Part shown: piece after piece, positions 13,783 to 25,021 of the stretch
Layout of the letters: each line of letters starts with the position of its first letter
Position numbering within the stretch: the first letter of the stretch is position 1
NCBI GenBank assembly: GCA_003344405.1
Contig: NOWV01000207.1
Location: forward strand, 1-64,000
Length of the DNA: 64,000 nucleotides
Direction: 5' to 3'
Source: Trichoplax sp. H2
Taxonomy: Eukaryota > Placozoa > Uniplacotomia > Trichoplacea
Notes under the pieces: model-generated
Told to the model about the DNA's origin: nothing
Database searches by the model: none
What the model saw: only the letters and a program-made list of their open reading frames with translations
Translations under genes and position numbers: made by a program

Positions 13783-14313
13783 AACTTATTATTGTGATTG
13801 TAGACTGTTAGCCATGTGTAGTATAATGTACGGTAGATATTTATCCTAAGAGATGTTTGGTAGCTGTAACTATAGACTGTAGTGGTAGAGACTCTATGCT
13901 AGAGTACAGATGACTATATACAGTAAGCTGTTGAGTTACTAATATGGCTATAGGTAGAAATAGAACTGTAAATCATATATTAGGATATGGTTAATTCATT
14001 GTACTTTGGCTGGTGTGAATAATGTCTACGTAAGTACTGTAGTCGTATCCATATTGGATTAACGATGGTCCGCAGTAGAATAGTCTTACTAAGAATAATT
14101 AAACTATGTGTAAAATAAGGTAAAAGGTTGCCATGCGGATTGTAGCTGCGAATGCTACGAAAAGTATAAAAGCATGCAACTTTAGATTATTCTGTTAGTT
14201 CGTTGTAGAAGTCTTTAGAAGTAGTATTCGGCTAGAGTAGAGCTGTGTAGTTAATCTTTGTATAAGATTCAATAAAGCCCTTATTTTTCTAAAATTTGGA
14301 ATTTCGTGATTGG
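13783..14313. mobile_element. Dispersed 0.5-kb element R1, copy A
   Basis: About 530 bp, clearly homologous to the insertion at 27887-28446. Shared landmarks in order: ATTGTGATTGTAGACT, an AGACTCTATNCTAGAGTA block, CCATATTGGATTAA, GATTGTAGCTGCGAA, CTAGAGTAGAGCTGTGT and a final AATAAAG. Non-coding. The AATAAA near the end could be a polyadenylation signal, and the ends are less clear than in copy B. Confidence 0.6.
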
Positions 14314-15183
14314 TATATATCACATTTCCTTATATTTTACTCTTATGCTATCCATTGTGTATTTAAAGTTTTAGAATATATATTAATTTATCCTTTACGC
14401 ATTGGTTACAATTCCTTTTTCTATCATTCTTCCATTACAATTCCTGATTATTACATAACAACGCCTCATTCTAATCTTAGTATGCTTATTAGTGGAGCTA
14501 TCGCATTAATTGTTAAATTACAAATTAGGATAAAATTATTTTTTGCCACGTAAACAATGGTATTAATTCTGCAACTATATTTATTTAAGAATATCATTAT
14601 TATAACTACTTAAGTTAGTAAAGGATAAGTTAAGTATATTAGCGCGCTAAGGTACCTAAGAAGATAACTGAATATAATATATGCCAGGAGAACAAGGATC
14701 ATGTTCTAGTTGTACTTTAACTATTAGCATAGAATTCCAACTACCATTTCTCATTATGTATTATCATAGTAAGAATCTATTAAATCAAAAATCAAAGTAA
14801 ATTAGATAAAAATTAATTATCAATAATTATTTTATTGAATTTATGATAAAAGGCTTCATTTCTGATACCTATACATTATCATACTCTATTATAAGAGAGT
14901 TTTGAGTATTTCAATAATCCAATGAAAGGTTTATTTTTCAACTCTAAAAATGCCATTATTCTTATGCTTTCTACTTGCTAATATTTTCTACCTTTAGACA
15001 GACATAAATTTTAGTTAGATATTGATACAACTATTCAAAGTTTGCGAATATGAATTAAAATAACTTACTGATAATATTTGATTCGGCTTTATTAATTATG
15101 TGTAATCCGAAAGCTAATACATAATTATCTGAGAATCTAGCCAAATTATCAATACGCAACATAATGATAACTATATTAAGTCT

Positions 15184-15608
15184 GAACTAAGAGAACTAAA
15201 TCGCCTCCGCAATTTAGATTTCACTGCCTTTTGCGTTATTTAAAATAGTTTATTTCCTATTCAAAAATAGGCGCTGTAACAACAGTAGCTCATACATCCA
15301 AATCGCACAAGGACAAAATTATATTAGATTACAGTTCGATTACTAATTCTTCATCATTTCGTAGGGTATGCAAAATAAGGGGACAACCTATGAATATGTG
15401 TTTTGCGAGTAGAGCATAACTACATTGAATTAATGGAAGTCATAATGCGATAACGTTTGAAATAAGTGCAATAGTATTCGAGCAAACCAGACATTTCAGA
15501 ATCCTGAATAGTTTATGTTATCTAGATAGGTAGCTGATTAGTAAGAAGTACAAGTGTTCTAGTTTCTTTGAAGGAATAAATTTTTCAGTCTTGTCTTCTT
15601 CTTCATTA
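15184..15608. repeat. Left haplotype copy at gap 2 (partner 15629-16274)
   Basis: Near-identical to the 3' flank and last codons of GPCR 1 to the right of the gap. The left copy lacks about 240 bp present on the right (about 15807-16043) and carries a short different sequence there. It ends inside the TCTTCTTCTTCATTA run that codes the receptor C-terminus. Confidence 0.85.
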
Positions 15609-15628
15609 NNNNNNNNNNNNNNNNNNNN
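15609..15628. other. Assembly gap 2 (20 N)
   Basis: Twenty N between two copies of the same sequence. Confidence 0.95.
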
Positions 15629-16223
15629 GAACTAAGAGAACTAAATCGCCTCCGCAATTTAGGTTTCACTACCTTTTGCGTTATTTAAAATAGTTTATTT
15701 CCTATTCAAAAATAGGCGCTGTAACAACAGTAGCTCATACATCCAAATCGCACAAGGACAAAATTATATTAGATTACAGTTTAATTACTAATTCTTCATC
15801 ATTTCGTACAGATGGTTATCAGTTGCTAGTCGTAATTGTAAGTTGTGCGTTCAATCGGACATTTTAATAAAATAGCTTCTAGAATAAAGTTTTGATCCTT
15901 AACGTGAGTAATCTATCGTCTAAGACTCGAATCTAAGTTTGGTTGATTAAAGAGTGCTTAGAGTTAATTGCTTAGATAGTTAAGTCTACTTTAGAGGAAA
16001 GAATCCCGTTTAATTCTTGTGTTACAATCTCGGTTGTGACAAGGGAACAACCTATGAATATGTGTTTTGTGAGTAGAGCATAACTACATTGAATTAATGG
16101 AAGTCATAATGCGATAACGTTTGAAATAGCTGCAATAGTATTCGAGCAAACCAGACATTTCAGAATCCTGAATAGTTTATGTTATCTAGATAGGTAGCTG
16201 ATTAGTAAGAAAGTACAAGTGTT
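15629..16223. repeat. 3' flank of GPCR 1, right haplotype copy; also duplicated at GPCR 2
   Basis: Besides matching the left side of gap 2, this flank resembles 23650-24037 beside GPCR 2, so the GPCR 1/GPCR 2 duplication included downstream DNA. The stretch 15807-16043 is absent from both the left haplotype copy and the GPCR 2 flank and ends in TTGTGACA. Confidence 0.7.
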
Positions 16224-17213
16224 CTAGTTTCTTTGAAGGAATAATAAATTTTTCAGTCTTGTCTTCTTCTTCATTAAATAGATAATTGGATTATGTAAAG
16301 GGGAAAGAATAAGAAGAAGACTTACAAAAAAATTAACTATCGTTATACGTTCATAGTCATTATTCGTTAGATTTGCTCTATTGATTTCTACGTAAACTTC
16401 TTGGATGAATAAAATTACTAGTGGTAAAGCCGATATAAGAAATAAGATCGAAATACAGGTAACCATCTTAATAGTTCGAGCTTTATTTTTTTGTTCTGAA
16501 TTAGTATAGCTAAAGCGTTTTTTCATTATTATTCCAACTTTACGTAATTTTTTTATAACTCTGAAGTGGCAATATACGATTACAGCACAAGATACTACAA
16601 AGCCAATAAAAATGCTATAGCTAGAATACAGCAGTCCTAAATAGCTTTGACCATTTGGTTGCCAAGAATATATACAAACAACTTTAAAATGAGGGTCTGC
16701 TATGGTATCGGGTACAAGTGCTGCTGGAAAACAGACTGATAATATCCATATGCTAGCCAACTGGATAATTACCGTTCTAGTTTTATAGAAAGGCTTCGTT
16801 GGATGAACGATAATTCTATATCTATCAACCGAGATCATTACCAATGATAAAATATGTAAAGCTAAGCTTGCATTTAACGCAAAGAATAGTACTTTACAAG
16901 CAATATTTAAGATTTCGGCAGGCCAGCCTAATGGATAAGTTATATATCCGATGACACAGTAAGCAAAATACGGTATGCAAGAGAGCAAATCGCAAAGAAC
17001 TAAGTGCAGAAAGAGAATATCCGAAGAAGACTTTATCTTTTCCACTTTCACAACCAAGATAAAAATCATAAAATTGAAGATAAATCCCAACGTAAAAATA
17101 AGTAACATTATCACCCCAGTATACCAATAACGATTAAATAAAATAGTAGTCCATTCTGTTGTTGAGTTAAATATTTTTGAATAATTGTTAGTAAGTGTAT
17201 ATGATACTTCCAT
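16224..17213 (-). CDS. Class A (rhodopsin-like) GPCR 1, intronless
   Basis: A complete single-exon seven-TM receptor of 329 aa at the plasma membrane; ligand unknown. The ATG at 17213 gives a short N-terminus with an NST glycosylation site, then TM1 (about 33-56, N47), TM2 with D75 in LVLCDLL, Cys106 before TM3, DRY at 130-132, TM4 Trp156, ECL2 Cys180, TM6 Pro264 (SALP) and NPIIY at 308-312. The C-tail after MKKK is very short, with no obvious palmitoylation cysteine. All key class A positions are present except the usual TM5 proline, so it should be functional. It is closely similar to GPCR 2 and shares flanks with it, hence a tandem duplicate. Family-level ligand type cannot be decided by eye. 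Confidence 0.96.
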   Translation of the reverse strand: MEVSYTLTNNYSKIFNSTTEWTTILFNRYWYTGVIMLLIFTLGFIFNFMIFILVVKVEKIKSSSDILFLHLVLCDLLSCIPYFAYCVIGYITYPLGWPAEILNIACKVLFFALNASLALHILSLVMISVDRYRIIVHPTKPFYKTRTVIIQLASIWILSVCFPAALVPDTIADPHFKVVCIYSWQPNGQSYLGLLYSSYSIFIGFVVSCAVIVYCHFRVIKKLRKVGIIMKKRFSYTNSEQKNKARTIKMVTCISILFLISALPLVILFIQEVYVEINRANLTNNDYERITIVNFFVSLLLILSPLHNPIIYLMKKKTRLKNLLFLQRN

Positions 17214-20033
17214 GATCGGTTATGGTGCTTGGACAAGTTATATTGGAGCCAAAATGTTCACTATATTTAAGAAGAAAAAGTATGAGTAAAATACTGGAAA
17301 AGTTTCAAATTTTGACCGTGAAAATACTAGCGACGGATTTCATATGAAATGACGATAATTCAACTTTAAGATATCAATTATGTTAGATGCTGCTTAATTC
17401 TAAAAATACATTTTCTCAGAATCTGTTAAAGTAGATATATAACAGTATAATAGAAGCAATTTATTAGTTATAAATAGCTCTATTGATCAATCTACTATTA
17501 TTTGTAATCTGTACAGCTATGACATTCACTGATGTTAGTTCAATCAAATAAAAAAATTGATAAATTTCACTAATACCTTGTACAATCAGATTTTTTAATA
17601 GTCAATCATCTTCCGCCAAGGAATAAAGGATTATAATTGCTTTTTAGTAATTCGGAAACATTTAATTATAAATAATTCATTATTTTGCATTGTAGATACT
17701 TAATTATGAATACAATATTGATTTGCATATAAAAATATTTCTTGTATTTATTCTGTATTTAATATGGCATTGCGTGTCGTTATCGCTTACTTCAAGTAAG
17801 ATAGTTTAGATTATAAAAGAATCTGTCTACAGATAGACTTAACTATATTTTGAGTCGAGTTAATTGATTTGTAAAATGATAGTCTCGGTAAACATGCCCT
17901 AGCATGAGTGCATTGATTCACATAAAACGCTATCTATTTTGTCGTAAGTAACAGAGCTGCCAGTCTCAAGAGGTTTTCATAATTATGGTTTACCTGGAGT
18001 TTAATACTACTGCGACCTACGGCATAATTTAATTTATTGAAGTAAATTCCTATTCTATTAAGTGGTGTAAAAGAGCTAAGGAGTGAGAATGAACACAACA
18101 ATGCTAGCTTACGTTTCAAACGTCTAGCTCGTAGAATTTTGTAAGCTTGTAATTAATGCATTATGTAGAGAACTGAATTATGTAGGAGAGATGTCTATAC
18201 AATATGGTATAAAAGATTATTTGGTAGCTACATTATCAGTCTATGCAGGGCCAATTTATTAATATTATTTTCAAGGTCCATCATATCGGAAATGAAATTA
18301 GCCTTTGTTACTGTGTTACCTTACCGTTAGGATTGTTTAATAAGTACAGTAGTAGCTAATATGGAAAATATTCGTATTTGTGAAGCTAGGTAAGAAAAGT
18401 AATGCCTTAACGTGGATATTATTTGTGATAATTTATTATATATTTGATATTGATTGTTATTATACGTAGCTAGTAGTAAGATGATTCAAATTCTAGCTTT
18501 TGATAGTTGAATTAGACAACATACATGCTTAGATTAAGATTAAATATGAGTAAGAGATCAAAAATATTTACTGATAGAAAAGCTATGTAAGGGACATCCC
18601 AGTCAGAGATATTCTTCCTAGTAAGTAAAGTATAATAATAATATTGTTGCTTTTTACAAATTAGGCGGTTTCTATATAAACGGAAACGTTTGGGTTGAGT
18701 TGTATGGTAAAAAATTATAGAATGTCTATCCCAACAACAGTTCTATCTTCACGGTACTACTGTGTGTGTGTTTAATGTTTAGAAAAAGGGGGGTTAAAGT
18801 CAGTAGTTACTTGTAGACTTTTATTGCAAGTTTCTTTGTCGCAGAGTTGAAATCGTGACAGTCTTCAACCTTTTCATGTAACTCTTAAAGAACTTTCCTG
18901 TTTTTCAAAAACTGGTCTCATACTCCAGAAAATTTTACCGTATAAATAACAATATAACGAAAGCAGAAATTATCTTACTAAATAAAGTAAATATCAATAA
19001 TGAGTAAATAGTGCTTTAAAATAATATCAACGCTGATGAAGCCAGCAAGGATAACTCAGAGTGTATACCAATAAAAATTGAAATAATACTTAAGTATCTG
19101 AAGCTACTTCCCCTTGCTTCTTTTAGTACTATGAATAATTACCGACAAAAGTGTTTAACAAAGCTTACCTGGTACTTAAATTAATGTACTGCATTTTACA
19201 ATTACAGCTATGACAAGCAAATATGATTACTACCGTTAAACTTTGTTATAGCCTAACCCTAACCCTTACTCATAATTATTCCATGATGCAACTGTTTAAC
19301 AATCTCAATCATTGTTAAATGATTATTTGGAAAAGTTATAATGAAACAATAACTTTGGTCTCAGAAATAGAATGTCAAAAATAATAGTAGAAATTTGAAA
19401 TTTTTATGTCAAAATCATGTTAATGTTTCATAAAGCATTTCAGAAAATTCTAACTGTCAACGTATCGCACCAATAATAATATTATGATTCAGCAATATAC
19501 TACGTAATACCAGATGAAAAGAATGAAGTTCTTGAATACCTTTCTGTCACAAAAGTAATCTTCGTGGCATATACTTTATTTCTATCTTACGTTCTAATAA
19601 TCTTTATATCTCAGAAATGTTTACGGTCTCCCTAATTGTAATTTTAGTGGTTAACAGTTGATATACTTAATTTAGGATTACATGACTAAAATAGTAATAG
19701 CAAACCAGTTAAACTGGATTATATTTATCACTTCCAAGGTTGTTAAGGTTCAAAGTACAATTCCTAAGTTTAGAGGAAATGTCTTGCGGCATCTATTCTT
19801 CTTGACTAAGTAGTAATAATAAAGAAAAATTTGTACTAGATGAATTCCAAAAAGAACAGAATTACTAAATTACTGAAATATGCACCTTTTATTTGCTAGG
19901 CAGAGCAGTAGGTGTTATCAGATTACTATCTTACCATTTTAAAGTAATCTAAATTAAACTACTAATTAAACACATGACAAGAAAATTTATAGCTTAGACT
20001 TTCGAATGACTAAATGAATAATAATTAATCGTA
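17214..20033. other. AT-rich non-coding region between GPCR 1 and GPCR 2, first part
   Basis: Begins with the 5' flank of GPCR 1, which resembles the 5' flank of GPCR 2 (17560-17700 against 25420-25520, with a CCAAGGAATRAA block). Contains segment R3 copy B (19545-19860), a TG microsatellite near 18767 and remnants of TTCACGGTAC termini near 18753. No gene recognised; the 61-codon frame at 17934-18119 on the minus strand has no support. Confidence 0.6.
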
Positions 20034-20798
20034 ATTTTACCGTAAAAAGTATTTTCTATAATTTACAAAATGTAAGCATAATAAAACAATTATTTCAGCC
20101 ATTAGTCTACTATTTGCTAGCTATTAATAACCATTAGTCATTGTATCTGTACTTTTTAAGTGTAAAAGTAGAACGCTTTTGTCACAAACCAACTTCGTGA
20201 CAAGTATAACATAAAAACAAATCTCTAAATTACTATAGTCTCCGGGATTCAGTATCCCTACTTACAAGAATTTAGACGCCTTTGATTCTACGTTAAAACA
20301 ACTATACAATTGAGAACTGCTTTATTCAACTATCTGACGGGTTTATATACCCTTCTACAGCAGCTAACATTCACAAGTCATCTTATAATAATACTTGGGT
20401 GAGAACATCTACTAACTAGTTTTTCACAGTCGGACTACAATATGTCCATTCACAGAATCATTTCAGTACATATTACAGCACAGCAATAAATTTACTGTAA
20501 CACATTTATAATTAGAGTAATTCCTATTGTAAGTAACTAGTTGTAATATAATATCACTATACTATATTAACCAAATTTAGATAGCTATTTCTTCACGGTA
20601 GTTCGTACCGTGACAGCTTTACGGACAATATTCTGATCTTGTAATTACATAACTCTTTTGTTTCTTTCCCATCTAATTTTTATTCCCTTCCGCCTAGGAA
20701 GAAAGCTTTATAATTGTTTATTGGGACACAAATAAAGTCTGACTATAAATTTTTTCTTTGTAGATAATTCTAAACAGCAATGATATTAATTTTGGTGA
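20034..20798. repeat. Left haplotype copy at gap 3 (partner 20819-21142)
   Basis: 765 bp that match the 324-bp right copy over its whole length, except for a 441-bp insertion (436-bp element plus 5-bp target duplication). The left copy ends at the gap where the right copy runs on. Confidence 0.9.
20180..20615. mobile_element. 436-bp MITE with foldback ends, present on one haplotype only
   Basis: Begins TGTCACAAACCAACTTCGTGA and ends in CCGTGACA; the reverse complement of the end starts TGTCACGGTACGAACTACCG. The ends form an imperfect terminal inverted repeat of about 23 bp, and each end also folds on itself (GTCAC...GTGAC). It is flanked by GCTTT at 20175-20179 and 20616-20620. The right copy of the locus has a single GCTTT at 20960-20964 with no element, i.e. 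an empty site. No open frame, so it is a non-autonomous DNA element; the superfamily is undetermined. Confidence 0.85.
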
Positions 20799-20818
20799 NN
20801 NNNNNNNNNNNNNNNNNN
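20799..20818. other. Assembly gap 3 (20 N)
   Basis: Twenty N between the filled and empty versions of the same site. Confidence 0.95.
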
Positions 20819-22239
20819 ATTTTACCGTAAAAAGTATTTTCTATAATTTACAAAATGTAAGCATAATAAAACAATTATTTCAGCCATTAGTCTACTATTT
20901 GCTAGCTATTAATAACCATTAGTCATTGTATCTGTACTTTTTAAGTGTAAAAGTAGAACGCTTTACGGACAATATTCTGATCTTGTAATTACATAACTCT
21001 TTTGTTTCTTTCCCATCTAATTTTTATTCCCTTCCGCCTAGGAAGAAAGCTTTATAATTGTTTATTGGGACACAAATAAAGTCTGACTATAAATTTTTTC
21101 TTTGTAGATAATTCTAAACAGCAATGATATTAATTTTGGTGATATATATTTCTTCAATTTATAACTATTATGACCTTGCAAGTCATTGCCTTGACTCTCA
21201 AATAGAGCAGTTTTAATTGCACAAAATCCTACCTAATATACTGCAATAAACAATTCATACTCTATACGTTAAATCTATCTCTATATATGTTACCATTACC
21301 CTATGAGCAAAATATTGTTCTTATTGAAGTAGTTGCACTTCCAACAAATCTTTGCCAAATGGCTTACAATTCTGATCTAAGTAAAATCAACTCACACAAT
21401 TGTAAATTGTTCAAAGGATATATTACAAAAATCAAGAATAACTTGACTTATATCCGAATGAATATTGTTAGATAAACCAAGTTTATGCAATGAAAGGAAA
21501 TTTAATAAGAAATACTAATTCTTTTGTAATACTTTGAACAAAAATTCATCACAGTCTATTTCTATAAACTTAGGTACCTGATTTTTATTACAGTTAGCAA
21601 TATTTGTTTATTATACTTTAGATCTAAGAAACCGCAAGCTGTACTCATCTCTTCATTTATTTTGGCATTGGATTTGTTTGAACTAGAAAGCTATCGTATT
21701 GTAACAAAGGGATTTTTAACTTAATATATTTTGCTATCCATAATCTGCAACTACTTTGTGACGTACAAGAAACAATTCTACATCACATGTAGTAACCCTT
21801 TAATAAATATTACTCAAGTATTACACTTTCAAAATACATTACTACTATAGTTTGATGAAGTCACCAAAAGTACTTTCCCATGAATCTTTAAGAAACTTTC
21901 ATACTTTCGAACGGTTTTCAATCTATCCTAAGACGTTGAACAGTTGCAGCTAACTACTATGAAATGGTACGATTAATTAAGCTAGTAAATTTTCTATTCT
22001 ATACGAAGCAATACATTAAAAGAAAATTTTAGCCGTCCACAGAATCCTGATGAAAATTTTTAGCGAGTTTATTATCAAAAGTATTTCTTAAGTGTTGAAA
22101 AATGGATGTATGAAATAAAGTTAGACGTGATTTTACTATATTGTTCATACATATTTCCAGTTTGACTACCGAATTAGTTCTTGTACTGAATTCATGTGGG
22201 TAAATGCCATCCTTTCTAAGAAGCTGATCAGTAAAAGCA
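20819..22239. repeat. Segmental duplicate R5 (partners 26820-28735 and 31200-31640)
   Basis: Starts with the right haplotype copy at gap 3. Then 20965-21480 matches 26820-27480, sharing CCTTCCGCCTAG, AAGTCTGACTATAAAT and TACCTAATATNCTG. Next, 21700-22210 matches 27700-28735 and 31200-31640, sharing GTACAAGAAA and CACATG. In the 27-28 kb copy the series is interrupted by element R1. No conserved coding frame; the 62-codon frame at 21287-21475 is not kept in the partner. Confidence 0.65.
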
Positions 22240-23120
22240 TCTGTTTGTGCTTATGGTGCATGAAGTTTACTGCCACACACCTCCACTACTATTTAAACAG
22301 TTTCTAAAGCCAATGACAAATAGTTGTACAGTATCATTGATTGCATTACCGTCTAAACGCCGATTCCAATTATTCTCATCAACTAAAAACAGAAAAACAG
22401 TTCACCTTTTCAGATCTGCAGGAAAAGATAGTGAAACTTCAGCAAAATAATCGTCAAATCACCTGGCTCAACGAAGGCTTTAACTACAACATCAGAAAAG
22501 ACCACGTAGGCAACTCCAAGAAGACTATTGGTAAAATTGACAAATTCTACCCTCATTGTAGAGCGAATAAGTTTCCCGAAGAAGCAGAGGGTCCTTGCTG
22601 AAAAGGATTCAAAGTTAAGTTCGAACCTCTCCTCTAACCTTCTGATATTTTGAAGACTCTCCTCAAAACGATTTGTCAGATGCAAAGCATTTCTGAGAGA
22701 GTACGTGAAAGTACAACTTGGCCTCTATCTTCACGAGCTTTGGGTCCGACAAGAATCTCAACGATCTCAGATTCTTCACCACCTTCAAAGCTCAAGAAGT
22801 GCACCCTGAATAACACAGTCAAGCAGATCATTCTCGATCTTCAGGAGACGCTGTACTCCAGCAATACATAGGTGAAAAGCTTCAATTCTGTGCTGGAGAA
22901 TATGGATTCGCCCAAACATTTAATTGTATTTGCAGCTGATAAAAAACATATAACGAAAATCGCCGACTCTTTAATGCTCCAAAGACAAACGGGTCTGCTT
23001 TAATCAGAGTTGGATATGCGAACGGCACGCGCGACATCCTCTTGAAGCAGCGAGACGGCCGACTCAACAGGATTAAGGAGACCTGAACGAGGCCCGATGC
23101 GAAATTGGGCATTTTGCTAA
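22240..23120 (+). pseudogene. Decayed coding-like segment, possibly a retrocopy of a coiled-coil protein
   Basis: A block clearly richer in GC and with more coding-like codons than its surroundings. In one frame it reads FSDLQEKIVKLQQNNRQITW near 22400-22460, a heptad-like coiled coil. The reading then passes through several frameshifts and stops, with further coding-like runs at 22650-22870 (LKTLLKTICQ) and 22900-23010 (ENMDSPKHLIVFAADKK). No introns or complete frame are visible. I do not recognise the parent gene. The minus-strand frames here look like shadows. It could instead be part of a transposon gene. Confidence 0.4.
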
Positions 23121-24037
23121 ATGACCTTACGGCATGACAGTTTTTTTATGTATTATATAATTCAATAAAACGACAGCTGATCATAAGTAAAACTGTTCTT
23201 GTTATTCGGTGGATTACATAGCCAATAAAATGGTACGTATGATATAATTGAATCACCAAGTGTGCATTTTATGGTATGTCTAGGTGTATACCAGAAAAAT
23301 CATATTCCAGCATTTGAAATTACTCAAATTTATTGCAATTTAATATTCAACATAATAAATTACATATGGAAATTTCTATTTTCAGTTAGTGAACATGAAA
23401 CGTTTTTTGCAAAAAATAAGGTTCACTACGAAGCTACTTTAAAATTTTAGCGATAATGCTAGGCTACGCATGTTGCATAATGTTAAGATTGACCTTAACA
23501 TATAAATGCCATATAGATATTTTCATGTCTAGTAATATATTCAAACCTTTGATGTAGAAACACACGGCTGCAATAGTTTTTAACTGCTTAGTTATAAATA
23601 ATCCGACAACTAATTCATTATTAATTTAAGTACACAACACAATTGTAAATGTTCTCAGTAAGACCTAAAGAGAACTAATATCATCTATGTAATTTACGTT
23701 TTTCAACCTTATGTATTATTTAAAATTAGTTTATTTCGTGTCTAAAATATACGCTATAATGACATTAGCTCATTTGCTTAATTCGTACGTAGAAAAAATT
23801 ATTTATTTTACAGTTTAATTACTAATCTGTCACCATTTCGTATGGTTTCCAAATATGTCAACAATCTTTGAATACGTGCTTAGTGAGTAGAGCATAATCC
23901 TATAGAATTAATAGAAGTCATAATAGGATGACGTTTGCAGTAACTGTATCAGTATTTGAATTAATCAGATATATCAGAATCCGGTATACTTTACGTTATT
24001 TAGATAGGTAGCTTAACAGTAAGTAAATACAAGCGTC
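23121..24037. other. Non-coding DNA and 3' flank of GPCR 2
   Basis: No gene seen. From about 23650 it resembles the 3' flank of GPCR 1, including the AGTAGAGCATAA block shortly before the receptor stop. Confidence 0.6.
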
Positions 24038-25021
24038 TTATTTTCTTCGAAGGAATAGATATTTCGGACTTTTCTTCTTCATTAGATAGATAACTGGATT
24101 ATGTAAAGGAGCAAGAAGAAGAAGAACGGTTACAAAAAAATTGAAAACCGCTATACGTTCGTAATCGTGATTCGTTAGGTTTGCTCTATTAATCTCTATG
24201 TAAACTTGTTGAGTGAATAACATAATTAATGATAACGCCAAAATAAGAAATAAGATCGAAATACAAGTAACCATCTTAATAGCTCGTGCTTTATCTTTCT
24301 GTTCTGAATAAGTATGTCCGAAGCGTTTTTTTATTATCACTCCAACTTTATGTAATTTTTTTATAACTCTGAAGTGGCAATATACGATTACAGAACCAGA
24401 TACTACAAAACCAATAAAAATATAATAGCTGGAAAACAGTAGTCCTAAATAACTTCGACCATTTGGTAGCTCAGAATATATACAAACAACTTTAAAATGA
24501 GGGTCTGCTATCGTATCCTGTATAAACACTGCTGGAAAACTGACCGATAATATCCATATGCTAACCAATTGGATGACTATCGTTCTAGTTTTGTACGAAG
24601 GCTTGGTTATATGAATAATTATTCTATATCTATCAATTGAGATCAACACCAACGATAAAATATGTAAAGTAAAGCTTACGGTTATTGCAAAATATAGTAC
24701 TTTACAAGCAGGATTTAAAATTGCTGCGGGCCAGCCTAAAGGATAAGTTGCATATACGATGATGCAGTAAGAGTAATACGGTATGCAACAGAGCAAATCG
24801 CACAGTACTAAGTGCGAGAAGAGAATATCCGAAGAAGACTTTATCTTTTCCATTTTTACGATCAAAATAAAAATTATTAAATTGAAGATGAATCCTAACG
24901 TGAAAATAATTAACATTATTAAGCCAGTATACCAATAACGATTGAATAAAAAGGTATTCCATTCAGTATTTGAGTTAAATGATTTCGAATGATTGTTACT
25001 AAGGGTATATGAATTTTCCAT
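24038..25021 (-). CDS. Class A (rhodopsin-like) GPCR 2, intronless paralogue of GPCR 1
   Basis: Complete single-exon receptor of 327 aa, collinear with GPCR 1 without gaps until the C-tail. Starts at ATG 25021. Class A marks: N47 in TM1, D75 in TM2, Cys106, DRY at 130-132, Trp156, ECL2 Cys180 and NPVIY at 308-312. Short basic tail after MKKK. The TM6 proline (264 in GPCR 1) is Ser here (ALSLIMLF), unusual because this proline makes the TM6 kink used in activation. The frame is otherwise clean and substitutions spare the core motifs, so the gene was kept under selection after duplication. Ligand unknown. Confidence 0.96.
   Translation of the reverse strand: MENSYTLSNNHSKSFNSNTEWNTFLFNRYWYTGLIMLIIFTLGFIFNLIIFILIVKMEKIKSSSDILFSHLVLCDLLCCIPYYSYCIIVYATYPLGWPAAILNPACKVLYFAITVSFTLHILSLVLISIDRYRIIIHITKPSYKTRTIVIQLVSIWILSVSFPAVFIQDTIADPHFKVVCIYSELPNGRSYLGLLFSSYYIFIGFVVSGSVIVYCHFRVIKKLHKVGVIIKKRFGHTYSEQKDKARAIKMVTCISILFLILALSLIMLFTQQVYIEINRANLTNHDYERIAVFNFFVTVLLLLAPLHNPVIYLMKKKSPKYLFLRRK

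Larger units (their letters stand above)
9907..16223. other. AT-rich non-coding region left of GPCR 1
   Basis: No protein-coding gene recognised. The stretch is a mosaic of old duplicated segments that recur at 19-32 kb (listed separately), one dispersed 0.5-kb element, and two assembly gaps. Open frames such as 13646-13849 and 14296-14553 have no family motifs and are not conserved in the duplicate segments. Confidence 0.65.
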
